Notes: a model not told the origin generated them from the sequence alone. Shown: positions 1 to 6,900, numbered from the stretch's first letter. The stretch is DNA of 7,336 nucleotides from Methanosarcinales archaeon (GCA_003661125.1 QMVO01000081.1:1-7336); one strand, 5' to 3'. Numbers and translations: made by a program.

Positions 1-87
1 AATGAGGAACGTGTAAGGGAGGAGATAAAGCGCGGAAAGACATTGTCTCAGGTGCTGGACCTGTATAAGTGGGAGAAGAAGCAATAA
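1..87 (+). CDS. C-terminal fragment of an unidentified gene (RraA-like tail possible)
   Basis: The first frame is open from the window edge to a TAA at 85-87 and encodes the last 28 residues of a protein, ending in a charged helix followed by LYKWEKKQ. The stretch REEIKRGKTLSQVL resembles the C-terminal helix of RraA-like or demethylmenaquinone-methyltransferase-like proteins, where a 'GKT/GKS plus hydrophobics' tail follows an EEI helix. That is a weak resemblance from memory and is not an identification. The gene points toward the MoxR gene and converges on it with a 65-base gap, so it is not part of the MoxR locus. Confidence 0.55.
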   Translation, partial: NEERVREEIKRGKTLSQVLDLYKWEKKQ

Positions 88-152
88 ATAGTCGTAAATC
101 CACTTCAAGGTGTATTTGGTGAATGCTTACTTGCTCGGGTCATTGCTTATAC

Positions 153-1085
153 TTATGTAATAACCTCTACCGCGTCTATAATCTCTTTAACTAAATCCGC
201 ACTCTTAAAACCGTCTATTTCGTATTCCGCATTTATTATTATCCGATGGCTCAATACGTAAGGTGCCAGTTCTTTCACATCATCCGGTATCACATACTCT
301 CGCCCTCTAAGAAATGCTAAGGATTTAGAAGCGAATAACAGGTGCTCTGAAGCCCTCGGACTCGCACCCAGCAAGACTCGTTCATCATTTCTCGTTCTTG
401 ATATGAGCTCGTATATGTAATTGAGGATGGCTTCGCTTGCTTTTACCTCGCGTGCATCCTTCATTAACGAAAGAACACCATTACCGTCCATTATCTCCTC
501 CACGGCACTGAACTCACCCCTTTCCTTCCTCCTTAGCAGAGCCAGTTCCTTTTCCCTATCGAGGTAGCCAACCTGGATTTTTATCATGAACCTGTCAAGT
601 TGAGCTTCGGGCAACTTGTAAACCCCCTCAGTCTCAACAGGATTCATGGTTGCTATTGCTAAGAACGGTCTCGGGAGCGGGAAAGTAGCACCTTCTATCG
701 TAACTTGCTGCTCCTGCATCGCTTCCAGCAACGCTGATTGTGTCTTCGGTGTCGCTCTGTTTATCTCATCCGCCAGGACGATATTCGCAAATATCGGTCC
801 CTTCCTCACACCGAATTCCTTCTCTTTCTCGTTATAAAACACACTCCCCGTGATGTCCGCGGGCATCAGGTCAGGAGTTAGTTGAATGCGAGAAAAAGAT
901 AGCCCGATGGCTTTTGCGAAAGCCCTGGCAATCGTCGTCTTTGCAACTCCCGGTATCCCTTCCAGTGAGACATGCCCGCCGGAGAGCATAGCAACCGCCA
1001 GCAGCTCCGTGACTTCTTCCATACCCACAACTACGTTACCAACCTCCTCTTTTAGTCGTTCTATAAATTCCCTTCCGCCGTTCAT
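153..1085 (-). CDS. moxR: MoxR-family AAA+ ATPase
   Basis: This is a cytoplasmic AAA+ ATPase of 310 residues, full length for the family. MoxR proteins act as chaperones that use ATP to mature or remodel partners, usually vWA-domain proteins. Visible motifs are Walker A GIPGVAKT (43-50), Walker B IVLADE (102-107), sensor 1 in ATMNP (Asn148), an arginine-finger-type LDRF (Arg165), and sensor 2 in GASPRAS (Arg244). The C-terminal lid domain (about 195-310) includes the usual IPDDVKELAPYVLSHRI segment. The normally conserved Gln of the VVVGQ motif is Met22 here. The frame stays open to a TTG at 1103, but the ATG at 1085 is preferred because family proteins begin near the FIERLKEE helix. GAGGGG lies just before that ATG, closer than usual. 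It is the last gene of the leftward operon and overlaps the DUF4350 gene by 50 bases, suggesting translational coupling. The likely partner, DUF58, is in the opposite operon. Confidence 0.96.
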   Translation of the reverse strand: MNGGREFIERLKEEVGNVVVGMEEVTELLAVAMLSGGHVSLEGIPGVAKTTIARAFAKAIGLSFSRIQLTPDLMPADITGSVFYNEKEKEFGVRKGPIFANIVLADEINRATPKTQSALLEAMQEQQVTIEGATFPLPRPFLAIATMNPVETEGVYKLPEAQLDRFMIKIQVGYLDREKELALLRRKERGEFSAVEEIMDGNGVLSLMKDAREVKASEAILNYIYELISRTRNDERVLLGASPRASEHLLFASKSLAFLRGREYVIPDDVKELAPYVLSHRIIINAEYEIDGFKSADLVKEIIDAVEVIT

Positions 1086-2100
1086 TCCCCTCGCCCGATT
1101 CAAACTTTGACCCTGTTTTTATTTCGTTCACTATTCTTTTAAGTCTTTCTCTATCTATATCTTCCGGTAGCCCCTCAAACATATCCCCTCTACCGGCAGG
1201 TATTAACCTCCCGACCAGCTGACCTATTACTTTCGCAATCCCGCTTTCTATAAACACCATTAATGCCGCAACGAAAATAAAAATCTGGAATGCTCTCCCC
1301 CTGTCAAGTTCCTTATGTATGTAAACGGTTGTAACCGAATACGGATTGAAGTCGGAATGGTGAGCGTCATCGAAATAGAAAAGGTCGGAGCCAAGATATC
1401 TCACGATGTTATCTATAAATTTCCTGTTCTCCACAGCCATGTCGTTTATTAATATGTCAGGGTCTGAGAGCAGGATTACCCTTCCCTTGCCGTATCTCGT
1501 CTCCGCCATGATGGGATAACTCCTCCTGCTTTCTCCTTCTCCTACTTCACCCACTACGCTGACTTTAGAAGAGAAGACCTTTTCTTCTCCTCCTCTTCCC
1601 TTTAATCCAGTAATAACCGAGGGTATATTCAAAACGAGCTTTTCAACATCATAAGAAAGTTCAGGGTCTTCTATCCTCACAACAACCGGGAAATCCGCTC
1701 TCCTGCTGTAGAATATATCGCCTAAGGGCTTATCAGAAAACTTCCCGTTCATGCCCAACCCCGCTAAAAGAGAATTTGCACGTCCAAAATCATCGGCAAT
1801 AAAAAGCGTTCCACCTTCTTCCACAAAATCCCGCACCTTCTCTATTTCAAGTGATGAGAATCCTACATCCGGACCCACAACGATTAAGACTCCCTCTCTT
1901 TTTAACTTAATGGAATTGTAAGGATACAAGACGGGAACGATTTTGCCATTATCAGCTAAGACCTTTGCAAACTCTGAACAACCGTTCCAGTTCGTGTTGA
2001 AGATGCTGAAGTCCGCGGAAGTTTTCATCACCGGAACAGCAGTCGGAAGGATGAGGAAGAAAATGCCTGCGAAGACCAAAAAAGCATACAACCACCTCAT
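1036..2100 (-). CDS. DUF4350-domain membrane protein
   Basis: This 354-residue protein has an N-terminal signal/membrane anchor (about 4-22), a large domain (about 35-240) and a second membrane helix (about 271-293), leaving the big domain outside and a basic C-terminal tail inside. The domain matches DUF4350, a class-I-glutamine-amidotransferase-like fold of unknown activity. Typical features are VLIVVGPDVGFSSLEIEKV (71-89), EEGGTLFIADDFG (94-106), and YGKGRVILLSDPDILIND (203-220). FDDAHHSD (243-250) is a cluster of acidic residues and histidines just outside the second helix, at the family's usual D/E-H-H position. No Cys-His-Glu amidotransferase triad is evident, so it is probably a binding rather than a catalytic domain. 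The ATG follows the upstream gene by 8 bases, and GGGGGATGA (overlapping that gene's stop) serves as its ribosome-binding site. In MoxR/DUF58 loci DUF4350 is a known companion; its role is not established. Confidence 0.88.
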   Translation of the reverse strand: MRWLYAFLVFAGIFFLILPTAVPVMKTSADFSIFNTNWNGCSEFAKVLADNGKIVPVLYPYNSIKLKREGVLIVVGPDVGFSSLEIEKVRDFVEEGGTLFIADDFGRANSLLAGLGMNGKFSDKPLGDIFYSRRADFPVVVRIEDPELSYDVEKLVLNIPSVITGLKGRGGEEKVFSSKVSVVGEVGEGESRRSYPIMAETRYGKGRVILLSDPDILINDMAVENRKFIDNIVRYLGSDLFYFDDAHHSDFNPYSVTTVYIHKELDRGRAFQIFIFVAALMVFIESGIAKVIGQLVGRLIPAGRGDMFEGLPEDIDRERLKRIVNEIKTGSKFESGEGNERRKGIYRTTKRGGW

Positions 2101-2108
2101 CTCTTACT

Positions 2109-3827
2109 TCATCCCCCTATCCCATCTAAACTTAAAATCTCTTTTATCAGTTTGAAATAGCTCTCTTCTTCCTCAACTGTGAGTTCCTGATTACCATAAA
2201 CGGCTTTTTCATATAGTCCAGTTACCACTTCCAGCATTTCGGCAAAGGGCGCTTCTTCTTTTACCGCTTTTACGAGTTCTCTCGGTGTGGCGCTCCTCTT
2301 AATTCCATATTTCTCAACGATAGTGTCGAACAGCAATTTGTAAGCATCCTCAAGATTAATACCTTCCAGAATATTCGCTTCAGAAGCTTCTTCATAATGC
2401 GCCTCTTCTTCTCCCCTCTCTTCCACTTCTCCTGACGCTACTTCTGTTCCAGGATTATCAGCAGTCTTATTTTTTTGTTTCGTTTTTCTCTTTAATGTGC
2501 GGGCATACAGACCTGTAAAGAATAATATGATTGCAATGAGAATAAGCCATAAATAAAAATATGGGTTCATAATAACGGGTTTTTCTTTAACTGTTATCTT
2601 TACCACGTTCGACTTCGCAGACATAAACTGCGAATCACCGGGGAAGAAGGCATATACCCAATACGTTCCGGGGCTCGGGAAACGGAAGGAGAAGTTGAAG
2701 TCTTTTGTTCCTGTAAGTGTTTTCACTCTTGTGTCGTTAACAAATATGGTAAGAGCGACCGTATAACCTGAGTTAATGCCATAAACAGAACCCGTGAAGT
2801 TCACCGTCTCGTTAGCACTGATCTGCGTCTCATTCGCCTCGATGTGAAGCGATACCGGGAATCTTAAGAAGAAGAGGGATATGTTCGCACTGCTACTCTC
2901 ATAAGTATCGTTTCCGGGGTAGAATGCAGATACATTCAGATACCCTTCAGAGCTTCTTGTGGCAATGAATGCGAAACGCCCGTTTCTATCTGTTTTCAAC
3001 TCGCTTCTTCTACCGCTCGCCGTAATGGTCACATTTGCTCCGCACAGAGGTTCGTTGTAGTAATCCACAAGAAGCCCTGTTATTTTCACTCGCTCGTTCA
3101 CAAAAGCCGCATATTTCGACGATAGAGTAATGAAAGTAGGTATTTTCTCAAACGTCGGCGTTTCAAGTTCATACTTCTCAAGTAGCTTTTCGTAATGGTC
3201 TATAAGCGCGTAAATATCTTTCAGCTTATCCCTCAGCTCGGAGACGTTAAAAAATAGCCTTGAGGTTTCATTCCACAGTTCTATCTGCTCAATCGCGTCT
3301 AAGGAACAATTTATCGCGTCTGCGCCCGCTCTCATGTTTACAACCGCAGTTCTCGCTCGCACATAAGCCTCGTAATCGCTTTCGTTCTTCAGAATCTTGT
3401 AGTTGGTGAGGAAAGCCAGCTGAGAAGAAGTTGTCTTTTTGACTCCACGTGATAGAGAACAGAAAAGCTTCACCACCCACGATACATTGCTTTCAACACC
3501 CTTCGCGGCGTAGAACCTGCTTTCTTCTTCTGTAACTTTGACCCCGGATTCAAGAGAGGATGCAAGGTTATCGGCATCCGGACTTTCCTCAATGATTTTA
3601 TCCATACACGTTCCTGCATCTTTGAGCACATCGGTGAAGAAGGAATAGATAGCCTCGTCACTTGCATTCGCTTCTGAATATCTCAGATGTCTAACCCCGT
3701 TAGCGCTAACAGGGGAGATAAGCAGTGATACCAATAGTGAGAGTAATACTGAGAGTGAGATAAGCGTGGTTAAAACTGCTACTTCTCGCTCCCTCTTCTC
3801 CGCTATTGCTCCTGTCTGCATGTTCAT
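2109..3827 (-). CDS. DUF4129-domain protein with Ig-like ectodomain
   Basis: Using the ATG at 3827 this is a 572-residue, two-helix membrane protein (the ATG at 3821 would remove two residues). After the basic KREREV comes a signal-anchor helix (about 17-42). A helical, coiled-coil-prone ectodomain follows (about 50-235). Next are two beta-rich Ig-like or carboxypeptidase-regulatory-like repeats (about 244-319, with a DRNGRF turn, and 324-414, with FPSPGTYWVYAFFPGD). A second helix (about 422-442) is followed by basic RTLKRK, an acidic linker (459-484), and a cytoplasmic DUF4129 domain (about 490-566, with TPRELVKAV and LYEKAVYG). DUF4129 is usually found at the C-terminus of transglutaminase-like proteins, but no transglutaminase core is present. 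Fifteen N-x-S/T sequons lie in the ectodomain. The frame extends upstream to 3965, but that extension runs antisense into the divergent gene and precedes a much better signal anchor. It is the first gene of the leftward operon. Its function is unknown; a surface sensor or adhesion subunit is an inference. Confidence 0.9.
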   Translation of the reverse strand: MNMQTGAIAEKREREVAVLTTLISLSVLLSLLVSLLISPVSANGVRHLRYSEANASDEAIYSFFTDVLKDAGTCMDKIIEESPDADNLASSLESGVKVTEEESRFYAAKGVESNVSWVVKLFCSLSRGVKKTTSSQLAFLTNYKILKNESDYEAYVRARTAVVNMRAGADAINCSLDAIEQIELWNETSRLFFNVSELRDKLKDIYALIDHYEKLLEKYELETPTFEKIPTFITLSSKYAAFVNERVKITGLLVDYYNEPLCGANVTITASGRRSELKTDRNGRFAFIATRSSEGYLNVSAFYPGNDTYESSSANISLFFLRFPVSLHIEANETQISANETVNFTGSVYGINSGYTVALTIFVNDTRVKTLTGTKDFNFSFRFPSPGTYWVYAFFPGDSQFMSAKSNVVKITVKEKPVIMNPYFYLWLILIAIILFFTGLYARTLKRKTKQKNKTADNPGTEVASGEVEERGEEEAHYEEASEANILEGINLEDAYKLLFDTIVEKYGIKRSATPRELVKAVKEEAPFAEMLEVVTGLYEKAVYGNQELTVEEEESYFKLIKEILSLDGIGG

Positions 3828-3933
3828 AATACCATAAGATAGAATAAGAATGAGTGAATATATTCCACCCTTCACCACCAATAAATTATCTTGCAGCTTA
3901 TTAATCAAGCAATCGCAGATTACGTATTGGAGA
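3828..3933. promoter_or_regulatory. Divergent intergenic region with TATA-like elements
   Basis: This 106-base region separates the two operons and should contain both promoters. The 10-base perfect palindrome GAATATATTC at 3856-3865 can serve as a TATA box. Read leftward it is preceded by purine-rich GGGTGG, as in an archaeal BRE, and lies about 35 bases from the ATG at 3827. That predicts a very short leader, consistent with the absence of a Shine-Dalgarno sequence there. For the rightward operon, AATAAATTAT (3880-3889) or TTATTAATC (3898-3906) are candidate TATA boxes, giving a leader of about 25 bases or fewer. These assignments come from base composition and spacing only. Confidence 0.45.
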
Positions 3934-4689
3934 ATGAGAAGGGGCAAGTATATAGCGGGAGGCATATTGATGGTAATTGGTGTGATACTGGCATTCAGAG
4001 GCGCTATGGGTGAGAATCAAAGCCTGATAAATGCTGGTATCGGTGGCATATTTCTGGGTATCATCGTCCTTACTTTTTCTACCTCCGATTACATCAAGTA
4101 TGATGCTTTCAAGGCGATGGTCTTACCATACTTCCGGCTCTGCAGGAGGCTCATCAACACATTAGAGCTGAAAAGCAAAGCGGTTTATATCCCTGCATAC
4201 AGCAATTTGCCTGATGGCGGTATTTTTGTGCCCCTGCATGATGATTTTGAGCTTGACCTCGCGAAAATAGACGAGAACTCGTTTTTTATCACCGATGTCG
4301 GAAGGGAGAGGGAAATGGGTCTGTTCTTAGCGCCTCTTGGAAGAGAGATGATGAAGATGTATGAAGCCTATGCCGAGATGGATTTCACAAACGCGGGGTT
4401 ACATGCGGTTGAGAACGCCTCTGCTGTTTTGAAATCGCTTGGTCTGGCAACGAGTGTAACAGTAGAAGAGAGGGGAGAACAAATCAGGGTGCTCGTAGCG
4501 GGTGTGAAGATAAAAATATGCTCGAAAGCGTGTGAACAGGTTGCGTGTCCAATTTGCAGCTCTATCCTTCTTTCAATTGCTAAGAGCATACAGGAATTGA
4601 TAGTAGTAGAGGATTTTAAAATTGAAATAGAGCACGAACTTGTGGAAATCACGGCGAGGAGATTGGGGGGAATCAATAAATGGATGTAG
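3934..4689 (+). CDS. Two-TM protein with cytoplasmic four-Cys motif, unknown function
   Basis: This 251-residue protein starts RRGK, followed by two membrane helices (about 6-21 and 32-49), so by the positive-inside rule the ~200-residue remainder is cytoplasmic. That domain is mixed alpha/beta and carries C196-x3-C200-x4-C205-x2-C208, within CSKACEQVACPIC, which could bind zinc or an Fe-S cluster. I do not assign it to a characterised family. It resembles uncharacterised archaeal proteins that I remember beside MoxR/DUF58 genes (DUF7982-like in haloarchaea), from memory only. The start at 3934 keeps the first helix whole. GGAG sits only one base before this ATG, so the message may be near-leaderless. 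The ATG at 3970 has a much better GGGAGG seven bases upstream (3957-3962), but using it would cut the first helix in half. The frame also opens at 3850, which is antisense to the neighbouring gene and unlikely. It is the first gene of the rightward operon and overlaps the next gene by 10 bases. Confidence 0.85.
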   Translation: MRRGKYIAGGILMVIGVILAFRGAMGENQSLINAGIGGIFLGIIVLTFSTSDYIKYDAFKAMVLPYFRLCRRLINTLELKSKAVYIPAYSNLPDGGIFVPLHDDFELDLAKIDENSFFITDVGREREMGLFLAPLGREMMKMYEAYAEMDFTNAGLHAVENASAVLKSLGLATSVTVEERGEQIRVLVAGVKIKICSKACEQVACPICSSILLSIAKSIQELIVVEDFKIEIEHELVEITARRLGGINKWM

Positions 4690-4919
4690 AAGATGCGATA
4701 ATATTCGTTATATCCGTCTGTGCGGTTATTTCTTTCTCGCTTATACGCAGTGTAGAAGTTCATTTGACGGTGTTGCTTATATGTCTTTTAGTAATTATGG
4801 AAGTAGGGGGGAGCTTTATAAATCCGGAGATAAGGAACGGCTTAAAGCCTGCTATATACTTCATTCTTTTCCTCTTCTTGATAATTGTAGCGAAGAAGGT
4901 CATGGAAGTTTTGAGATAA
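4680..4919 (+). CDS. Small three-TM membrane protein
   Basis: This is a 79-residue, almost entirely hydrophobic protein. Helices lie at about 5-22, 26-42 and 56-72, with a short polar loop (GGSFINPEIRNGLK) between the second and third, and a basic end (AKKVMEVLR) that suggests a cytoplasmic C-terminus. No catalytic motif is visible. The ATG overlaps the end of the previous gene by 10 bases and is served by GGGGGG at 4665-4670, nine bases upstream. Its stop is two bases before the DUF58 start. Small membrane proteins at this position are typical of archaeal MoxR/DUF58 loci (DUF7269-like in haloarchaea, from memory). It is probably an accessory subunit of the DUF58 complex. A longer open frame from 4640 crosses this gene in the DUF58 reading frame, but that translation is polar and unlike either neighbour. 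Confidence 0.8.
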   Translation: MDVEDAIIFVISVCAVISFSLIRSVEVHLTVLLICLLVIMEVGGSFINPEIRNGLKPAIYFILFLFLIIVAKKVMEVLR

Positions 4920-4921
4920 AG

Positions 4922-6247
4922 ATGAAGAGAGAAGATATTTTGCTGACCCTGGTTTTATTGCTCTTTGTGCAGGGCTACCTCTTCAGAAACGTACTCCCTA
5001 TTTTGCTTGCATCAGCGATTCTAATCTATTTAATATATCTCCGGGCGGGCTTCTCGCCACGGATAGAATCGGAGCGGGAGATAAGCAGGAAGTTGAAGGA
5101 TGGTGAACGAGTGAAGACAAAATTGAGGGTGAAGAATCTCAGCAATAATAGGTTGAAAATAGAAGTCTTAGAGAACTTACCGGCGGGATTTAAAGCCGAA
5201 AGACCTTCGCTGTTTCTGGATGCTCATGAGGTAAAGGAAGTGGAGTATTTTATCACGCCGATGAGGGGGATTTTCAGACTGAAGGAGCCCATGATAAGAG
5301 CGAAGGATCTGCGGGGACTTTATTACGAGGATTTTATGCGGGGTTCAGAATCGGCGATAGAAATTGAGGTGTACCCGAACCTGGATAGGATAAGGGAAGA
5401 GACCGAAGCGGGGGAGCCACTCAGGTTCAAAGAAGCATATCAATCCTTATTCGGCTTACAGACGCCGGAACTGGATTCTTTGAGGGAGTTTCAGCCCGGT
5501 GATGAGCGGCGACATATCGACTGGAAAGCGACGACGAGGCTCGGGGAATTGATAGTCAGGGATTTCCTGAAGGAGAGGGAGGGTGATGCGTATATAGTAT
5601 TAGATGCGGGTAAGGAGATGAGGAAGGGGATAAAGAACTCAAAGATAGATTTCGCAACCACGCTGACGCTTCAGCTCGCCTACGCATTAAGAAACTACCG
5701 GGCTGGATTGATAGTATATGACGATTACGGAGTTAAGAGAGTAGAAGCAGCGAGAACCAGGGGGATAGAGCAGGTGGAGAAGATGGCAGCGCAGTTGAAG
5801 ATAGGGAGTATACCTGCGAATCTTATGGGAATAAAATCCCCCATGCCTGTGGGGATAAAGATAAAAGAAGAGAGCAGGAAGTTCATAAAGAAGATATTAC
5901 CAGCGATAAAGGGCAGAAGAAGTTACGCTACTGGACTGATAGAAGCGATAAGCTCTCTTCCGTCCACAGCTTTCTTGATATTCATTTCTGACATCACGGC
6001 GAATACGAGCGAACTGATAAAGATTTTACTGGAATTGAGGAAGAGGTATAAAATCTTGCTATTGACGCCCAACCCTATTTTGTTCTATGACGAAGCGAGG
6101 CTGGACAGGGAGAAACTTATATGGCTATATGAGAGGTATAAAGAACGAGAAGAAGTAATAAAAAAACTGAATGGGATAGTCAGAACATTAGATTTGGGGC
6201 CTTCAGACCTTTTGGAAACGATTAGAAGTAGGGGTGTGTTAGAATGA
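4922..6247 (+). CDS. DUF58-domain (vWA-like) membrane protein
   Basis: This 441-residue protein begins with a membrane hairpin (about 6-40), then a beta-rich CARDB-like region (about 50-150) and a DUF58/vWA domain. The DUF58 signature LREFQPGDERRHIDWKAT runs through 187-204 and continues into RLGELIVRDF. The vWA core begins YIVLDAGKEM (224-233), and its last metal-site loop is IFISD (353-357). The metal-ion-dependent adhesion site is degenerate: the family's DxSxS is replaced by D228-A-G-K-E, although Thr246/247 and Asp357 remain available. DUF58 proteins are membrane-bound partners of MoxR ATPases and probably convey their action to the envelope; both ends are predicted to be cytoplasmic. 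The ATG at 4922 is chosen because it gives a full first helix and lies two bases after the preceding stop. The frame is open to 4640, but that region belongs to the small gene. It overlaps the next gene by ATGA (4 bases). Confidence 0.94.
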   Translation: MKREDILLTLVLLLFVQGYLFRNVLPILLASAILIYLIYLRAGFSPRIESEREISRKLKDGERVKTKLRVKNLSNNRLKIEVLENLPAGFKAERPSLFLDAHEVKEVEYFITPMRGIFRLKEPMIRAKDLRGLYYEDFMRGSESAIEIEVYPNLDRIREETEAGEPLRFKEAYQSLFGLQTPELDSLREFQPGDERRHIDWKATTRLGELIVRDFLKEREGDAYIVLDAGKEMRKGIKNSKIDFATTLTLQLAYALRNYRAGLIVYDDYGVKRVEAARTRGIEQVEKMAAQLKIGSIPANLMGIKSPMPVGIKIKEESRKFIKKILPAIKGRRSYATGLIEAISSLPSTAFLIFISDITANTSELIKILLELRKRYKILLLTPNPILFYDEARLDREKLIWLYERYKEREEVIKKLNGIVRTLDLGPSDLLETIRSRGVLE

Positions 6248-6900
6248 TAGCGCTGATCAGCTTCAAACCCTTATGGGTCTTTCGGGGTCAGGCGGTGATT
6301 GCAGCGGCGATAGGGGGATTGATAGCGGGATTGAAATTACCACTGTTGTTGCTCCTGCCAATGTTCGTGCTTGGGATAAGGAATAATAAGGACTTATTTC
6401 TTCTGCTGTTCTCCGTTTATGCTTTAGCGATCGGCTATGAATTAGAGGTATCGAACCTGTATGAGCTGGATCTGGTTAAGGTTTTGAGTGTTTTGATACC
6501 GACGTTGTTATTACTTGATGCAGGATTAAAATCGGAATCAGAGGAAGAGACGAGGGGTTTCACTCATGCTCATGAACTTTTGATTGCTTCTGGTGTTACT
6601 ATCGCTTTTGTAATTGGCTGGTTTGTGAGTGTAGTATTTGTTGCTGCGGTATTTGGTGCGCTTATTTACGAGTTGTCAGGGGATAAAGCAAGGAGGGGCG
6701 TTTTTGCTGCGCTTATCAGTTCCTCTTTGCTTCTCGCTGCACTTGTTCTCGGGCAGGGACTGCTGAATCTGGAGGGTGGTGGAGCGACGCAGGCGATTTT
6801 TATCGCCGCTGTTAGCACGATAATAGCACTGATGTTCTTTTGGCGTAAGAGGGATAGAACGGAATTCAAGCTTTATATAAGGTCGGGATTTATTTTGTAA
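6244..6900 (+). CDS. Polytopic membrane protein, unknown function
   Basis: This 218-residue protein has about seven membrane helices (roughly 16-32, 33-45, 50-66, 77-93, 112-141 as two, 153-172 and 182-200) and a basic C-terminus RKRDR inside. A polar loop with SESEEE and HAH (97-110) separates the two halves. No enzymatic motif or transporter signature is recognised. The start overlaps the DUF58 stop (ATGA) and has AGGGGTG (6230-6236) seven bases upstream, so the two are probably translated together. Polytopic proteins next to DUF58 are usual in archaeal MoxR loci (DUF7519-like in haloarchaea, from memory), and a membrane-platform role is inferred. Codons from about 6550 onward are richer in T-ending forms, as is common in dense transmembrane coding. 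Confidence 0.82.
   Translation: MIALISFKPLWVFRGQAVIAAAIGGLIAGLKLPLLLLLPMFVLGIRNNKDLFLLLFSVYALAIGYELEVSNLYELDLVKVLSVLIPTLLLLDAGLKSESEEETRGFTHAHELLIASGVTIAFVIGWFVSVVFVAAVFGALIYELSGDKARRGVFAALISSSLLLAALVLGQGLLNLEGGGATQAIFIAAVSTIIALMFFWRKRDRTEFKLYIRSGFIL

Noticed and set aside
88..152. Possible terminator or RNA in the gap between the first fragment and the MoxR gene.
   Set aside because: No stable stem, T-tract or tRNA-like element is visible; only loosely T-rich bases are found beyond either stop codon.
646..1110. Two plus-strand open frames (646-837, 886-1110) opposite the MoxR gene.
   Set aside because: They are antisense to well-conserved MoxR motifs and have low-complexity Ser/Thr/Ala-rich translations without a recognisable domain.
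3850..3965. Upstream extensions of both divergent genes, which overlap each other antisense.
   Set aside because: Both true N-termini are better explained by the basic residue plus membrane-helix starts at 3827 and 3934, and the region has the TATA-like composition of a promoter.
4368..4763. Minus-strand open frame of 131 codons opposite the four-Cys protein and the small TM gene.
   Set aside because: It lies entirely antisense to two coherent membrane-protein genes in a tight operon, and its translation shows no domain or ribosome-binding context.
4640..4921. In-frame upstream extension of the DUF58 gene.
   Set aside because: It would add 94 cysteine- and arginine-rich residues before a clear N-terminal membrane hairpin, and it is out of frame with the convincing three-TM gene occupying the same bases.
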